Below, in pieces: positions 52,694-60,579 of a stretch of DNA of 64,000 nt. Position 1 is the first letter of the stretch. Each line of letters begins with the position of its first letter. The position numbers were made by a program, and so were the translations under genes. The notes under the pieces were generated by a model. It saw only the letters and a program-made list of their open reading frames with translations. It searched no databases and was not told the DNA's origin. The stretch comes from an uncultured Alphaproteobacteria bacterium (GTDB lineage Bacteria > Pseudomonadota > Alphaproteobacteria > Rhodobacterales > Rhodobacteraceae): NCBI GenBank assembly GCA_902596605.1, contig CACJUU010000008.1:32670-96669 (forward strand), given 5' to 3'.

Positions 52694-53083
52694 TTAAATT
52701 AAATTCTCTTCTTCTAAAACCTTTCTTGCTACCCTAAAGCATTCCACAGCTTGTGGCACACCGCAATAAATACCAATAACGTGTATAATTGCCCGCAATT
52801 CATTTTTAGAAACTCCATTTTTAATTGCTCCTTTGAAATGTGTTTCCCACTCTGTCATTTTTCCAAGAGCACCAATCATCGAAAGATTCATCATTGATCG
52901 TGTTTTTGCGTCAATTACTTCATCGCCCCAACCAAAACCCCAACACCAGGCTGTCATTGCTTCTTGAAAAGGTCGAGAGAATTCGTCTGCTTCTTCCAGG
53001 TTTTTCTTTACATAATCCTCTCCAACCGTCGATACTCTCTGCTCTATACCCTTTTCAAATAGGTCCTCAGTAAAAATAGACAT
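52694..53083 (-). CDS. Carboxymuconolactone decarboxylase-family protein
   Basis: A 129-residue CMD-family protein of the PcaC type. It reads 'FSRPFQEAMTAWCWGFGWGDEVIDAKTRSMMNLSMIGAL' and 'HFKGAIKNGVSKNELRAIIHVIGIYCGVPQAVECFRVARKVL', as in gamma-carboxymuconolactone decarboxylase. The redox CxxC pair of AhpD is absent, which fits the decarboxylase branch. Start is firm: AAAAGGAGAATATTTATG. No protocatechuate genes are close, although a PcaD-like hydrolase lies at 12102. It follows the GST gene after 51 bases and precedes the methyltransferase; it may belong to one transcript with them. Confidence 0.83.
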   Translation of the reverse strand: MSIFTEDLFEKGIEQRVSTVGEDYVKKNLEEADEFSRPFQEAMTAWCWGFGWGDEVIDAKTRSMMNLSMIGALGKMTEWETHFKGAIKNGVSKNELRAIIHVIGIYCGVPQAVECFRVARKVLEEENLI

Positions 53084-53134
53084 AAATATTCTCCTTTTTA
53101 TATAATTTTTGTGGCACTTCTTGCTAACTGAAAT

Positions 53135-53743
53135 TTATAGCTTATGAGATGATAACACTTTCTTTACCGCATCATCTTCTTTCATGTGAGAAATAAATTT
53201 ACCTAAATTATCTTTATCATTAAGTAAATTATCTATACTAGGGTCCCATCTCGTTACCATATACAAATAATAATCCACTGCTGATTTGTTTTCCCCTAAT
53301 AAATAAGGATTAAGTTTCATATTTATATAATTGTAAGCGGTTTCACGGTCTTGGGCGGCTAGCTTTCCAACATCCTCTGCAACATCTTTAGGTGCATAAC
53401 GATGCGAGTAAAACTGTCTATGATATCCTGCATATATTGACGTCGCTATCATTGCTAAATACTGCCATAAAAGGTTACGCTGAGACGAGGAGCTGTGAGG
53501 AGCCAATTGAGGAAACTTTTCTATCAAATGGGTCACAATTGCTACTGTTTCAAATATGGTTTGCCCGTCTGGACAGACTAAAACTGGAATTTTTGAAAAA
53601 GGACTTATACTCTTAAATTCATCTTGCTGTGCCTCTTCGATAGATATATTTTTAAATTCATACTCAACATTTGCAGCAGTTAACAAAAACTCTGCGATCA
53701 ATGATCCTGCCCTCGGGCGCCCTATTACTACGTATTTTTTCAT
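53135..53743 (-). CDS. Glutathione S-transferase-like protein
   Basis: A 202-residue GST-family protein. The N-terminal thioredoxin-like domain has 'VVIGRPRAGSLIAEFLLTAANVEYEFKNI' and the glutathione-site turn 'SKIPVLVCPDGQTIFETVAIVTHLIEKF' (cis-Pro and ESxAI-type loop as ETVAI). The helical C-terminal domain follows. No catalytic Cys is obvious at the start ('RPRAGSL' holds Arg and Ser). Family members conjugate or isomerise electrophiles, or bind ligands. It starts with ATG after AAAGGAATATTAT and heads the run with CMD, methyltransferase and GlnT. It is divergent from the SAF oxidoreductase. Confidence 0.78.
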   Translation of the reverse strand: MKKYVVIGRPRAGSLIAEFLLTAANVEYEFKNISIEEAQQDEFKSISPFSKIPVLVCPDGQTIFETVAIVTHLIEKFPQLAPHSSSSQRNLLWQYLAMIATSIYAGYHRQFYSHRYAPKDVAEDVGKLAAQDRETAYNYINMKLNPYLLGENKSAVDYYLYMVTRWDPSIDNLLNDKDNLGKFISHMKEDDAVKKVLSSHKL

Positions 53744-53827
53744 ATAATATTCCTTTCAGGTTGGTATTAATTTAAAGTATATAAAGCAATTAAATATTAG
53801 AGTATAAAATCAGAAGATTATTAACAG

Positions 53828-55126
53828 ATGTTTTTATATAATGAAGTTCAAAAAAGAGAAGCTAATCAAGAACGGGTAAGGGTTGGACTGATTGGCGCCG
53901 GTAAATTTGGATCCATGTTTTTATCTCAAGCACCATTCACCATTGGTTTAGAAGTTAGGTCAATTGTCGATATCAGCGTAGAAAATGCTAAAAAAAATTG
54001 CAGAGATGTAGGCTGGACTGAAGAACAGATAGAGTCAGTATTATTTTTTGATAATTTGAAAAAGATGATCTCTCAGACCAAAATAGATGTATTGGTAGAA
54101 GCTACCGGAGATCCTGTAGAGGGAACGAAACATGCACTTATTGCTATAGAGCAAGGGTTGGATATTGTTATGGTAAATGTTGAGGCTGATGTGTTGAGCG
54201 GACCATATTTAGCAAAAGAAGCGGAGAAGGCTGGTGTTGTTTATTCTATGGCTTATGGCGATCAACCTGCTCTTACTACGGAACTCGTTGAATGGGCACG
54301 TGCTTCTGGGTTTAACGTGGTCGCAGCAGGCAAAGGAACAAAATATCTACCTGAATATCATTATAGTACACCCGATACTGTTTGGGATTACTATGGGTTA
54401 AATAGAGAAGAGGCTTTATCTGCCGGAATGAATAGTAGAATGTTTAATTCTTTTTTGGATGGAACAAAATCAGCTTTGGAAATGGCTGCAATAAGCAACG
54501 CTACGTTATTAAAACCTCCTCCAAATGGTCTACAATTTCCCCCAGCTGGAATGGATCATCTCTCTCATGTTTTAAGACCTCAAGTTGATGGAGGTATTTT
54601 AGAGTCCCCTGGCACAGTTGAAGTCGTATCTTCTTTAGAAAGAGACGGAAGACCAGTTTTTAAAGACCTCAGGTGGGGCGTTTATGTAGTGCTTGAAGCA
54701 GCAAATGAATATGCAGCAAAATGTTTTACCCAATACGGTATGAATACAGATGATACTGGGCGATATTCCTCAATGTACAAGCCATTTCATCTCATAGGCA
54801 TGGAATTGAACACATCAGTTTTTTCCGCTGCTATTTTAAAGAAAGCTACAGGATGCACGAAAGAATTTTCTGGAGATGTAATTGCAACTGCAAAACAAAA
54901 CCTAAAAAAAGGGCAGTTATTGGATGGTGAAGGAGGTTTTACTGTTTGGGGAAAACTTTACCAAGCAGGTTTTGCAAAAAAAATAAATGGGTTACCAATA
55001 GGTCTCGCCAATAATGTTAAATTAAAGAATGACATTGAAAAAGATGCACCAGTATGTTGGTCGGATGTCGACCTTGATGTCAACTGTCCAGTAGTAAAGA
55101 TAAGAGAAAAAATAAAATTAAGCTGA
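53828..55126 (+). CDS. NAD(P)-dependent oxidoreductase with SAF domain
   Basis: A 432-residue protein with an N-terminal homoserine-dehydrogenase-like Rossmann domain and a C-terminal SAF-like part. The nucleotide turn is 'VRVGLIGAGKFGSMFLSQAP', and 'DVLVEATGDPVEGTKHALIAIEQGLDIVMVNVEADVL' follows. 'SMAYGDQPALTTELVEWARASGFNVVAAGKGTKY' and the C-terminal 'ATAKQNLKKGQLLDGEGGFTVWGKL' mark the SAF half. Related proteins act in sugar or sugar-acid catabolism (as oxidoreductases or isomerases on apiose-type sugars); I cannot name the substrate. It is followed by an SDR, a second SDR and an MFS carrier on the same strand, which suggests a catabolic unit. Confidence 0.8.
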   Translation: MFLYNEVQKREANQERVRVGLIGAGKFGSMFLSQAPFTIGLEVRSIVDISVENAKKNCRDVGWTEEQIESVLFFDNLKKMISQTKIDVLVEATGDPVEGTKHALIAIEQGLDIVMVNVEADVLSGPYLAKEAEKAGVVYSMAYGDQPALTTELVEWARASGFNVVAAGKGTKYLPEYHYSTPDTVWDYYGLNREEALSAGMNSRMFNSFLDGTKSALEMAAISNATLLKPPPNGLQFPPAGMDHLSHVLRPQVDGGILESPGTVEVVSSLERDGRPVFKDLRWGVYVVLEAANEYAAKCFTQYGMNTDDTGRYSSMYKPFHLIGMELNTSVFSAAILKKATGCTKEFSGDVIATAKQNLKKGQLLDGEGGFTVWGKLYQAGFAKKINGLPIGLANNVKLKNDIEKDAPVCWSDVDLDVNCPVVKIREKIKLS

Positions 55127-55146
55127 AATAATGATTACCCAAGCGC

Positions 55147-55169
55147 TAATTAATCAGTATCATTAATTA
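55147..55169. promoter_or_regulatory. Inverted repeat TAATTAAT-N7-ATTAATTA ahead of the first SDR
   Basis: Two perfect 8-bp arms with a seven-base spacer (CAGTATC) lie between the SAF oxidoreductase stop (55126) and the SDR start (55195). Both genes read left to right, so this may be an operator or a weak promoter feature, not a terminator: there is no T-tract after it. The spacing of about one helical turn between arm centres suits a dimeric regulator. No regulator gene is beside it. Its role is a guess. Confidence 0.35.
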
Positions 55170-55194
55170 AATTGCAATTACTTTGGGGGCTTTT

Positions 55195-55887
55195 ATGGCA
55201 GGGTCGGTATTGATTGTGGGTGTTGGTTTGGGCCTAAGCGCTTCATTAGCGCGACTGTTTTATTCTGAAAAGAAAACTATTTGTTTAGCATCAAGAAATA
55301 CAGAAAAATTAGCATCGCTTAAAGAGGAAACAAATGCTCATGTTTATACCTGTGATGCTTCTGACCCAATTGATGTAGAGGAGTTATTCAAGAAAACTGA
55401 CGAGGTAATAGGAACTCCGGAAATTGTAATCTACAACCCTTCGGCTCGGGTTAGAGGGTCTATTGTAGACTTGGACCCTCATGAAACTAAAAAAGCTATT
55501 GAAACAACGTGCTACGGAGGCTTTCTAGTTGCACAGCAAGCTGCAAAAAGAATGTTAAAAAAAGGAGAAGGAAATATCTTCTTAACCAGTGCATCAGCAG
55601 CAGTTAAGGGCTTCCCCCTTTCTTCAGTGTTTGCAATGGGAAAGTTTGGATTGAGAGGCCTAGCACAATCTTTAGCAAGAGAATTGCATCCTCAAAATAT
55701 ACACATAGGCCATTTCGTTATTGATGGGGGCATCAGTGCAGCCCATCGTGAAGAGAGACAAGAAGACGGCTCATACAAATTTCTAGATCCTGACGAAATT
55801 GCAAAGAGCTATTTGCATTTTTATCAACAACATAAAAGCTCCTGGTCTTGGGAAATTGAGTTGCGACCTTGGGTTGAAAAATTTTAG
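55195..55887 (+). CDS. SDR-family oxidoreductase
   Basis: A 230-residue SDR. The cofactor turn is 'SVLIVGVGLGLSASLARLF', an unusual VGVGLGLS in place of TGxxxGxG, which places it with the divergent group that often works on acyl or keto substrates. 'LTSASAAVKGFPLSSVFAMGKFGLRGL' holds Ser and Lys, but the tyrosine of the YxxxK pattern is replaced by a phenylalanine-methionine stretch ('SVFAMGKFG'). So catalysis may be altered or lost. The track starts four codons earlier at TTG; the ATG at 55195 with GGGGG upstream is better. It precedes the second SDR by 22 bases. Confidence 0.78.
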   Translation: MAGSVLIVGVGLGLSASLARLFYSEKKTICLASRNTEKLASLKEETNAHVYTCDASDPIDVEELFKKTDEVIGTPEIVIYNPSARVRGSIVDLDPHETKKAIETTCYGGFLVAQQAAKRMLKKGEGNIFLTSASAAVKGFPLSSVFAMGKFGLRGLAQSLARELHPQNIHIGHFVIDGGISAAHREERQEDGSYKFLDPDEIAKSYLHFYQQHKSSWSWEIELRPWVEKF

Positions 55888-55909
55888 TTGAAAGTAAAAA
55901 ATAAAAGAA

Positions 55910-56695
55910 GTGGCAGAGAATTTTAAAAAGAAAATATGCCTAATTACTGGGGCTCGCACGGGGATTGGTTTATCAATTGGTATAACGCTAGCCAAAAATG
56001 GTTATAGAGTGATATTTTCGGGTCGGAAGTTAAATGATTGTAAAGACACCGTAAATCAGCTTGTGACAGACGGCTTTCAAGCAGTTGAATCTCCAATAAA
56101 TTTATCAAACCTTTCTTCTTTGAAAGAGCAAGCGGAGATGGCCTTATCAATTTGGGGAACTGTTGATATTTTAATCAATAATGGTGCGGTAATTGAACCT
56201 ATTACTTCGTTAGAAAAGATAGAATTACAAGACTTTGAGAAAGCCGTTAGGGTGAATTATTTAGCTCCGTCTATATTAATATCATATTGTTGGAACAACC
56301 TTCAAAAAAATAAAGGAAAAGTAATAAATGTGCTATCAGGCGCATCAATAAACGCAATAGAGGGTTGGACAGCCTATTGCTCAACAAAAGCGGCACTTCA
56401 TATGATTAATCAGCAAACACATCTTGAAGGTAACCAGTATGGTATCTCATCAATTGGACTAAGCCCTGGGATGGTTGACACCGATATGCAAGGTAAAATT
56501 AGAGCTAGTGGGATAAATAAAGTCTCAAAAGTAAGAAAAGAAGACCTTATAAACTCAAAAAAAACAGGCTTATTTGCTTTATGGTGTGCTTCAAGTAACG
56601 CCAATGAATTTTCGGGGAAAATGATATCAGAGAATGATCAGATTGTTAGCGCTAAATACGAGGCTTGGATAAGTGCGCAGAATCTTAAGTTGTAA
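55910..56695 (+). CDS. SDR-family oxidoreductase
   Basis: A 261-residue classical SDR. The cofactor site is 'ICLITGARTGIGLSIGITLAKNG' with 'VIFSGRKLNDCK' after it, suggesting NADP. 'LINNGAVIEP' and the active site 'VLSGASINAIEGWTAYCSTKAALHMI' (Ser, Tyr, Lys) are intact. The track's start is GTG with a weak ribosome binding site (AAAGAA). It resembles 3-oxoacyl reductase-like enzymes of catabolic units. It follows the unusual SDR by 22 bases and precedes the MFS carrier by about 110, which includes a small hairpin (TGCCTA-TCAT-TAGGCA at 56734-56749) without a T-tract. Confidence 0.85.
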   Translation: MAENFKKKICLITGARTGIGLSIGITLAKNGYRVIFSGRKLNDCKDTVNQLVTDGFQAVESPINLSNLSSLKEQAEMALSIWGTVDILINNGAVIEPITSLEKIELQDFEKAVRVNYLAPSILISYCWNNLQKNKGKVINVLSGASINAIEGWTAYCSTKAALHMINQQTHLEGNQYGISSIGLSPGMVDTDMQGKIRASGINKVSKVRKEDLINSKKTGLFALWCASSNANEFSGKMISENDQIVSAKYEAWISAQNLKL

Positions 56696-56806
56696 CTTTT
56701 ACATTAAGCAGTTAAAATTTGAACACGGTACCTTGCCTATCATTAGGCATAGAGTGTCTTGAGCCTTTTTAAATTGTGCAGAAAAGACTGTTTTAAAGGA
56801 TAGAAA

Positions 56807-58021
56807 TTGAGCAGCGAAAATGGTGTAGCTAAAGATCCCCTTTATGGATGGGTAATGGTCATTTCTGTCTTTACTCTAACCGCTCTTTCATTTGGCACAA
56901 TGGGTTCGATATCTGTTTTCTTAAAGCCATTATCAAATGAATTTGGGTGGACACGCGCGAATACAGCTTTTGGCTACACTGTTGCGTCTTTAGGATCTGC
57001 TTTTTTTGGCATAATTTGGGGTTATATTGCCGATAAATATGGAACAAGGCTTTTCGGCTTTTTTGCTACCTTCTTTATGGTCTCTTGCTTATTTCTATTG
57101 GGCAAGCAGAGTAGTATTCTCCATTTTTATACATTATATTTTTGTTTTGGTGCTTTTGGGAATGCTGTTGTTGGCTCTCCTCTTTATGCCAATGTGGGCT
57201 TTTGGTTCAAGAAAAATCCTGGCTTAGCAATTGGAATAACTGCGGCGGGTGGGGCAGCTGGCCAAGGGTTAATTCCTTTATTATCAACATATCTAATTAA
57301 GGCTTACGGATGGCAAGATGCGTATATGTATCTGTCCTACATATATCTTTTGATAATGGCTCCTTTTTCTTTCCTGATCAAGGAGTCGCCATGGCGAGAA
57401 AGAGCTCGTATTGCCATAAAAGATGACTTCAGGGATTTTCCACTTAGTGAAAAAGAAGTTATTACTTGGATTTCGTGTGCTGTGATTTTTTGCTGTATAT
57501 GCATGTCGGTACCTATCGTTCATTTAATACCCTTACTTACGGACGCTTCATTCTCAGAGGACTTTGCCGCGAGCGTTTTCCTTGTTCTAATGGTCTTTGG
57601 AATTGTTGGACGTATAATTAGTGGAAAACTTGGAGATATTATTGGTGCCCTACCTACATATATTCTAATGTCTATCGGCCAAACAATCACGGTTCTTGGC
57701 TTCCCATACATAGATTTAAAAGTTGGTTTATTTATTCTTGCCGGGGCTTTTGGTTTTACATATTCCGGTGTAATGTCAGCAATATTAGTCTGTGCAAGAA
57801 TGATGGTTTCAGCAAAGTTAGCTGGCAGAGCAATGGCCCTAGGTTCTTTTTTTGGTTGGGTAGGTATGGGCTTAGGTGGGTATTTTGGAGGGCTACTTTT
57901 TGATATAAAAGGCGACTATACTTGGTCATTCCAGTTTGCATCGCTTATGGGGTCTGTTAATCTTTTAATTCTCTGGCAATTTCACTTACGAATAAAGGCT
58001 AAGCAAGTAGTGATCGCTTGA
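56807..58021 (+). CDS. MFS transporter, OFA/MCT-like
   Basis: A 404-residue carrier with about twelve helices. 'GWVMVISVFTLTALSFGTMGSISVFLKPLSNEFGW' is the classic opening of OFA/monocarboxylate-type MFS proteins, and 'GYIADKYGTRLFGF' and 'GKLGDIIGALPTYILMSIG' are the two family loops. It probably takes up an organic acid. The TTG start is preceded by AAAGGATAGAAA. It follows two SDR genes and the SAF oxidoreductase, whose substrate or a related acid it may import. It is convergent with the M24 peptidase gene, the two stops three bases apart. Substrate is inferred only from neighbours. Confidence 0.85.
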   Translation: MSSENGVAKDPLYGWVMVISVFTLTALSFGTMGSISVFLKPLSNEFGWTRANTAFGYTVASLGSAFFGIIWGYIADKYGTRLFGFFATFFMVSCLFLLGKQSSILHFYTLYFCFGAFGNAVVGSPLYANVGFWFKKNPGLAIGITAAGGAAGQGLIPLLSTYLIKAYGWQDAYMYLSYIYLLIMAPFSFLIKESPWRERARIAIKDDFRDFPLSEKEVITWISCAVIFCCICMSVPIVHLIPLLTDASFSEDFAASVFLVLMVFGIVGRIISGKLGDIIGALPTYILMSIGQTITVLGFPYIDLKVGLFILAGAFGFTYSGVMSAILVCARMMVSAKLAGRAMALGSFFGWVGMGLGGYFGGLLFDIKGDYTWSFQFASLMGSVNLLILWQFHLRIKAKQVVIA

Positions 58022-58023
58022 AA

Positions 58024-59196
58024 CTAACTAATTAGCGGCAACTCTTTTGTTGCTCTTTTTGTTAATAGAACTGGTCCATCCTTTGAAACAAAAATATTTT
58101 CTTCATGCACTATAAATTTTCCAGGTTTATACTCAATCGACGGCTCGATAGCGATAACCATATTTTCCTGAATAATAGAGTTATCAAAAGATGAGATTGA
58201 TGGTGGCTCGGTTAATTGTAGCCCAACTCCATGACCATACCTACCTTCACCTTTAACCATAAAACCAAAGTCTTCAATTTTTTTGTTTATTTTTTTCCAT
58301 ACATCTTGTGTCTTCACACCTGGTACTAAATTTTTAATGCCTTCCTCTGTTGCATACCATAAAATTTCATTTGTTCTTTTGAGTTCGTCGGATACTGTTC
58401 CAATTGTAAAGTTTCTGTCAAAATCACAAAAATAACCATCATATGTTGTACCTGTATCTATAAAAAGGAAGTTTCCTGAAGAAATTAATTTATGTGTTGG
58501 ATTTCCTATAATCTGAGAGACACCTCCTTTCCCCGACACAACCGGCAAATAGGGAATATTATCCGCTCCCCTCTTGAGAATTTCTCTCTTCACTTTAATT
58601 GATGCACTCCGCTCGCTGTCGTTCACGGATATAATTGTGGGTAATATTTCAAACACTTCACTAACGATTTGCGCTACTTTTTCTATTTTTTTTATTTCAT
58701 TAAAAGACTTAACCGTTCGAAGTGCCCAGATCAAAGAGGTTCCATCAACAATATTAAACTTAAAGTTATCTTGGAGAAGACCAAAATCTAATACCGGCAT
58801 TCTGATACTCATCTCTTTTCCTAATTCCGAACCAATTGCTCCAAAACGACTTGGAAGAGACTCTAAGAGAGATTTTAAGGGAGAAATGTCATCTCCGTTG
58901 AAATTGGGAGATGCCCATGTATGAATATCTTTGACAAACGTTTTTTTGAAAATATTTTCACCTATTTCAGGGATTATAGCTATAGGAGCTCCAGAAAGTG
59001 GTAAGACTAGAAACCATGGTCTGGTAGGACTCTCCCAGAAGTTCGTATCAATACCAGTAAAATATCTCAGGTTTGCTGGAATGGTAATTAATAGAGCGTC
59101 GAGTTTATTTTGGTATAAAAGTCCTTGAGCTCTTTGAAGACGAATTTCAAATTCCTCATTTGAAAAACCATACTCTAGTGTTTTGGCATTTCTCAT
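58024..59196 (-). CDS. M24-family aminopeptidase P/creatinase-like enzyme
   Basis: A 390-residue pita-bread metalloenzyme. The five metal ligands are visible: 'LFIDTGTTYDGYFCDFDRNF' (two Asp), 'GYGHGVGLQL'-type 'RYGHGVGLQLTEPP' (His), 'MVIAIEPSIEY' (Glu) and 'FIVHEENIFVS' (Glu). An N-terminal creatinase-like domain ('RLQRAQGLLYQNKLDALLITIPANLRYFTG') precedes. It may cleave Xaa-Pro peptides or hydrolyse a creatine- or ectoine-like compound. Unlike the DddP at 9715 it keeps the standard M24 layout after GHGVG. It follows the DAO gene on the minus strand by 54 bases and is convergent with the MFS gene. Confidence 0.87.
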   Translation of the reverse strand: MRNAKTLEYGFSNEEFEIRLQRAQGLLYQNKLDALLITIPANLRYFTGIDTNFWESPTRPWFLVLPLSGAPIAIIPEIGENIFKKTFVKDIHTWASPNFNGDDISPLKSLLESLPSRFGAIGSELGKEMSIRMPVLDFGLLQDNFKFNIVDGTSLIWALRTVKSFNEIKKIEKVAQIVSEVFEILPTIISVNDSERSASIKVKREILKRGADNIPYLPVVSGKGGVSQIIGNPTHKLISSGNFLFIDTGTTYDGYFCDFDRNFTIGTVSDELKRTNEILWYATEEGIKNLVPGVKTQDVWKKINKKIEDFGFMVKGEGRYGHGVGLQLTEPPSISSFDNSIIQENMVIAIEPSIEYKPGKFIVHEENIFVSKDGPVLLTKRATKELPLIS

Positions 59197-59250
59197 TCCC
59201 TAAGTTTAGATAAAAAATTATTCAATTGTCGATTAACTTTTACTTTTTAA

Positions 59251-60549
59251 TTAAGCGACGTCAAAATAATCTTTCATCTGCAGATATTTATACTTCATCT
59301 CAGCGATATAGGGACCAATTAAACCACCGTTCCATTTTCTTCTAAATCTATTAAAAACTTCATACTTATTATTTTTTCCAAGGATAAAATCGGCAAGAAC
59401 CATAGCAGACCCCGGAGCTGTATTCATTCCATGTCCTCCAAACCCCATGATGGTGAATACATTTTTTTCTTCATTTCCAATCTTAGTAGAGCCAACATAT
59501 GGCATGTAATGACTTGCATAGGCCATATTTCCATACCAAACATAATCCATTTCGACATTTCTTAACTCAGGAAAAAAATAGTTTATTTCTTTTGAAATTG
59601 CTCTTTTTAAATTTGAATAAGTAAATTTACCGACCGCTGATATACCCCTTCCCCATGAGAGCCTATTTCCAGGCAGAACGCGGTAGTAATTTCCAGCCCT
59701 TCGGTTATCACTAAATCCTACCGGCTTCTTCAGCACGGATTGCAGTTCATTCCCTATTGGCTTCGTTACACCTATAAAGGTTTTTATGGGTAACCAGTAA
59801 CTTTTTAGATCCTTTATTTCTTTTCCACCATAGCCACCTGTAGCAAATACTATCTTTTCAGATTGAATATTTACCATTTTATTCTCATTGAAAACACTAG
59901 AATTTATCTTCGCACCATCCATTTGGTAGCTGACAAACTTACAATTTTCAAAAATAGATGCTCCCAAGTTACTACAATCCTTGGCAAGCGCATGCATAAA
60001 GTTTAAAGGGTGAAATTGAAAGGAATCCTGCCTAAAAACGCCACAAGTATATTTATCAGAACACACATACTTATTAAGATTTTCCTTATTAAGGAACTCC
60101 TCATTTTGATGAAATAATTTATTCTGAGCGATTACGTGTTTTTTTACTTTTTCAACATTATTTGTGAGAAAACATTTTAGAACACCCGATTGAAGATTGG
60201 TGTGTTCATATCCCTCTGAAAGACACTTTTTTTTCATCCATTTTACACCAGAAGCTGCAATCTTTTCCAATGTGACCACCTCTTCTTTTGATAAGTACTT
60301 TAATAACACATCATAGTCCTGTGCCCAACCGGAGAGGCAAAAGCCACCATTTCGTCCGGACGCTCCACTACCAATATGGTTTTCTTCGATTAATACTGCA
60401 TCAACGTTATTTTTCTTTAGTTTATATAGTAGACTGAGACCAGCAAGACCTCCCCCTACTATCAGAACAGCACATTTATGGTTATTTGTAAGATGCTCGT
60501 TCGGTCCAAACCTATTAATTAAGGTGTCATCATACCAAGTATTATTCAT
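59251..60549 (-). CDS. FAD-dependent oxidoreductase, PuuB-like (DAO family)
   Basis: A 432-residue DAO-family flavoprotein. The FAD turn is 'AVLIVGGGLAGLSLLYKLKK', then 'GSGASGRNGGFCLSGWAQDYD', the loop typical of gamma-glutamylputrescine oxidase (PuuB) and related enzymes. 'KIVFATGGYGGKEI' and 'VFTIMGFGGHGMNTAPGSAMVLAD' are the C-terminal FAD stretches. It oxidises a primary or N-substituted amine in the cytoplasm. It precedes the M24 enzyme on the same strand by 54 bases, and the redox cyclase lies just beyond. The start is ATG with a weak ribosome binding site. Substrate is inferred from the family. Confidence 0.85.
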   Translation of the reverse strand: MNNTWYDDTLINRFGPNEHLTNNHKCAVLIVGGGLAGLSLLYKLKKNNVDAVLIEENHIGSGASGRNGGFCLSGWAQDYDVLLKYLSKEEVVTLEKIAASGVKWMKKKCLSEGYEHTNLQSGVLKCFLTNNVEKVKKHVIAQNKLFHQNEEFLNKENLNKYVCSDKYTCGVFRQDSFQFHPLNFMHALAKDCSNLGASIFENCKFVSYQMDGAKINSSVFNENKMVNIQSEKIVFATGGYGGKEIKDLKSYWLPIKTFIGVTKPIGNELQSVLKKPVGFSDNRRAGNYYRVLPGNRLSWGRGISAVGKFTYSNLKRAISKEINYFFPELRNVEMDYVWYGNMAYASHYMPYVGSTKIGNEEKNVFTIMGFGGHGMNTAPGSAMVLADFILGKNNKYEVFNRFRRKWNGGLIGPYIAEMKYKYLQMKDYFDVA

Positions 60550-60579
60550 ATAATGATATTATATAGTTATATCAAAAAT

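Noticed and set aside
56734-56749. TGCCTA-TCAT-TAGGCA hairpin as a terminator before the MFS gene
   Set aside because: The stem is only six pairs and there is no T-run immediately after it.
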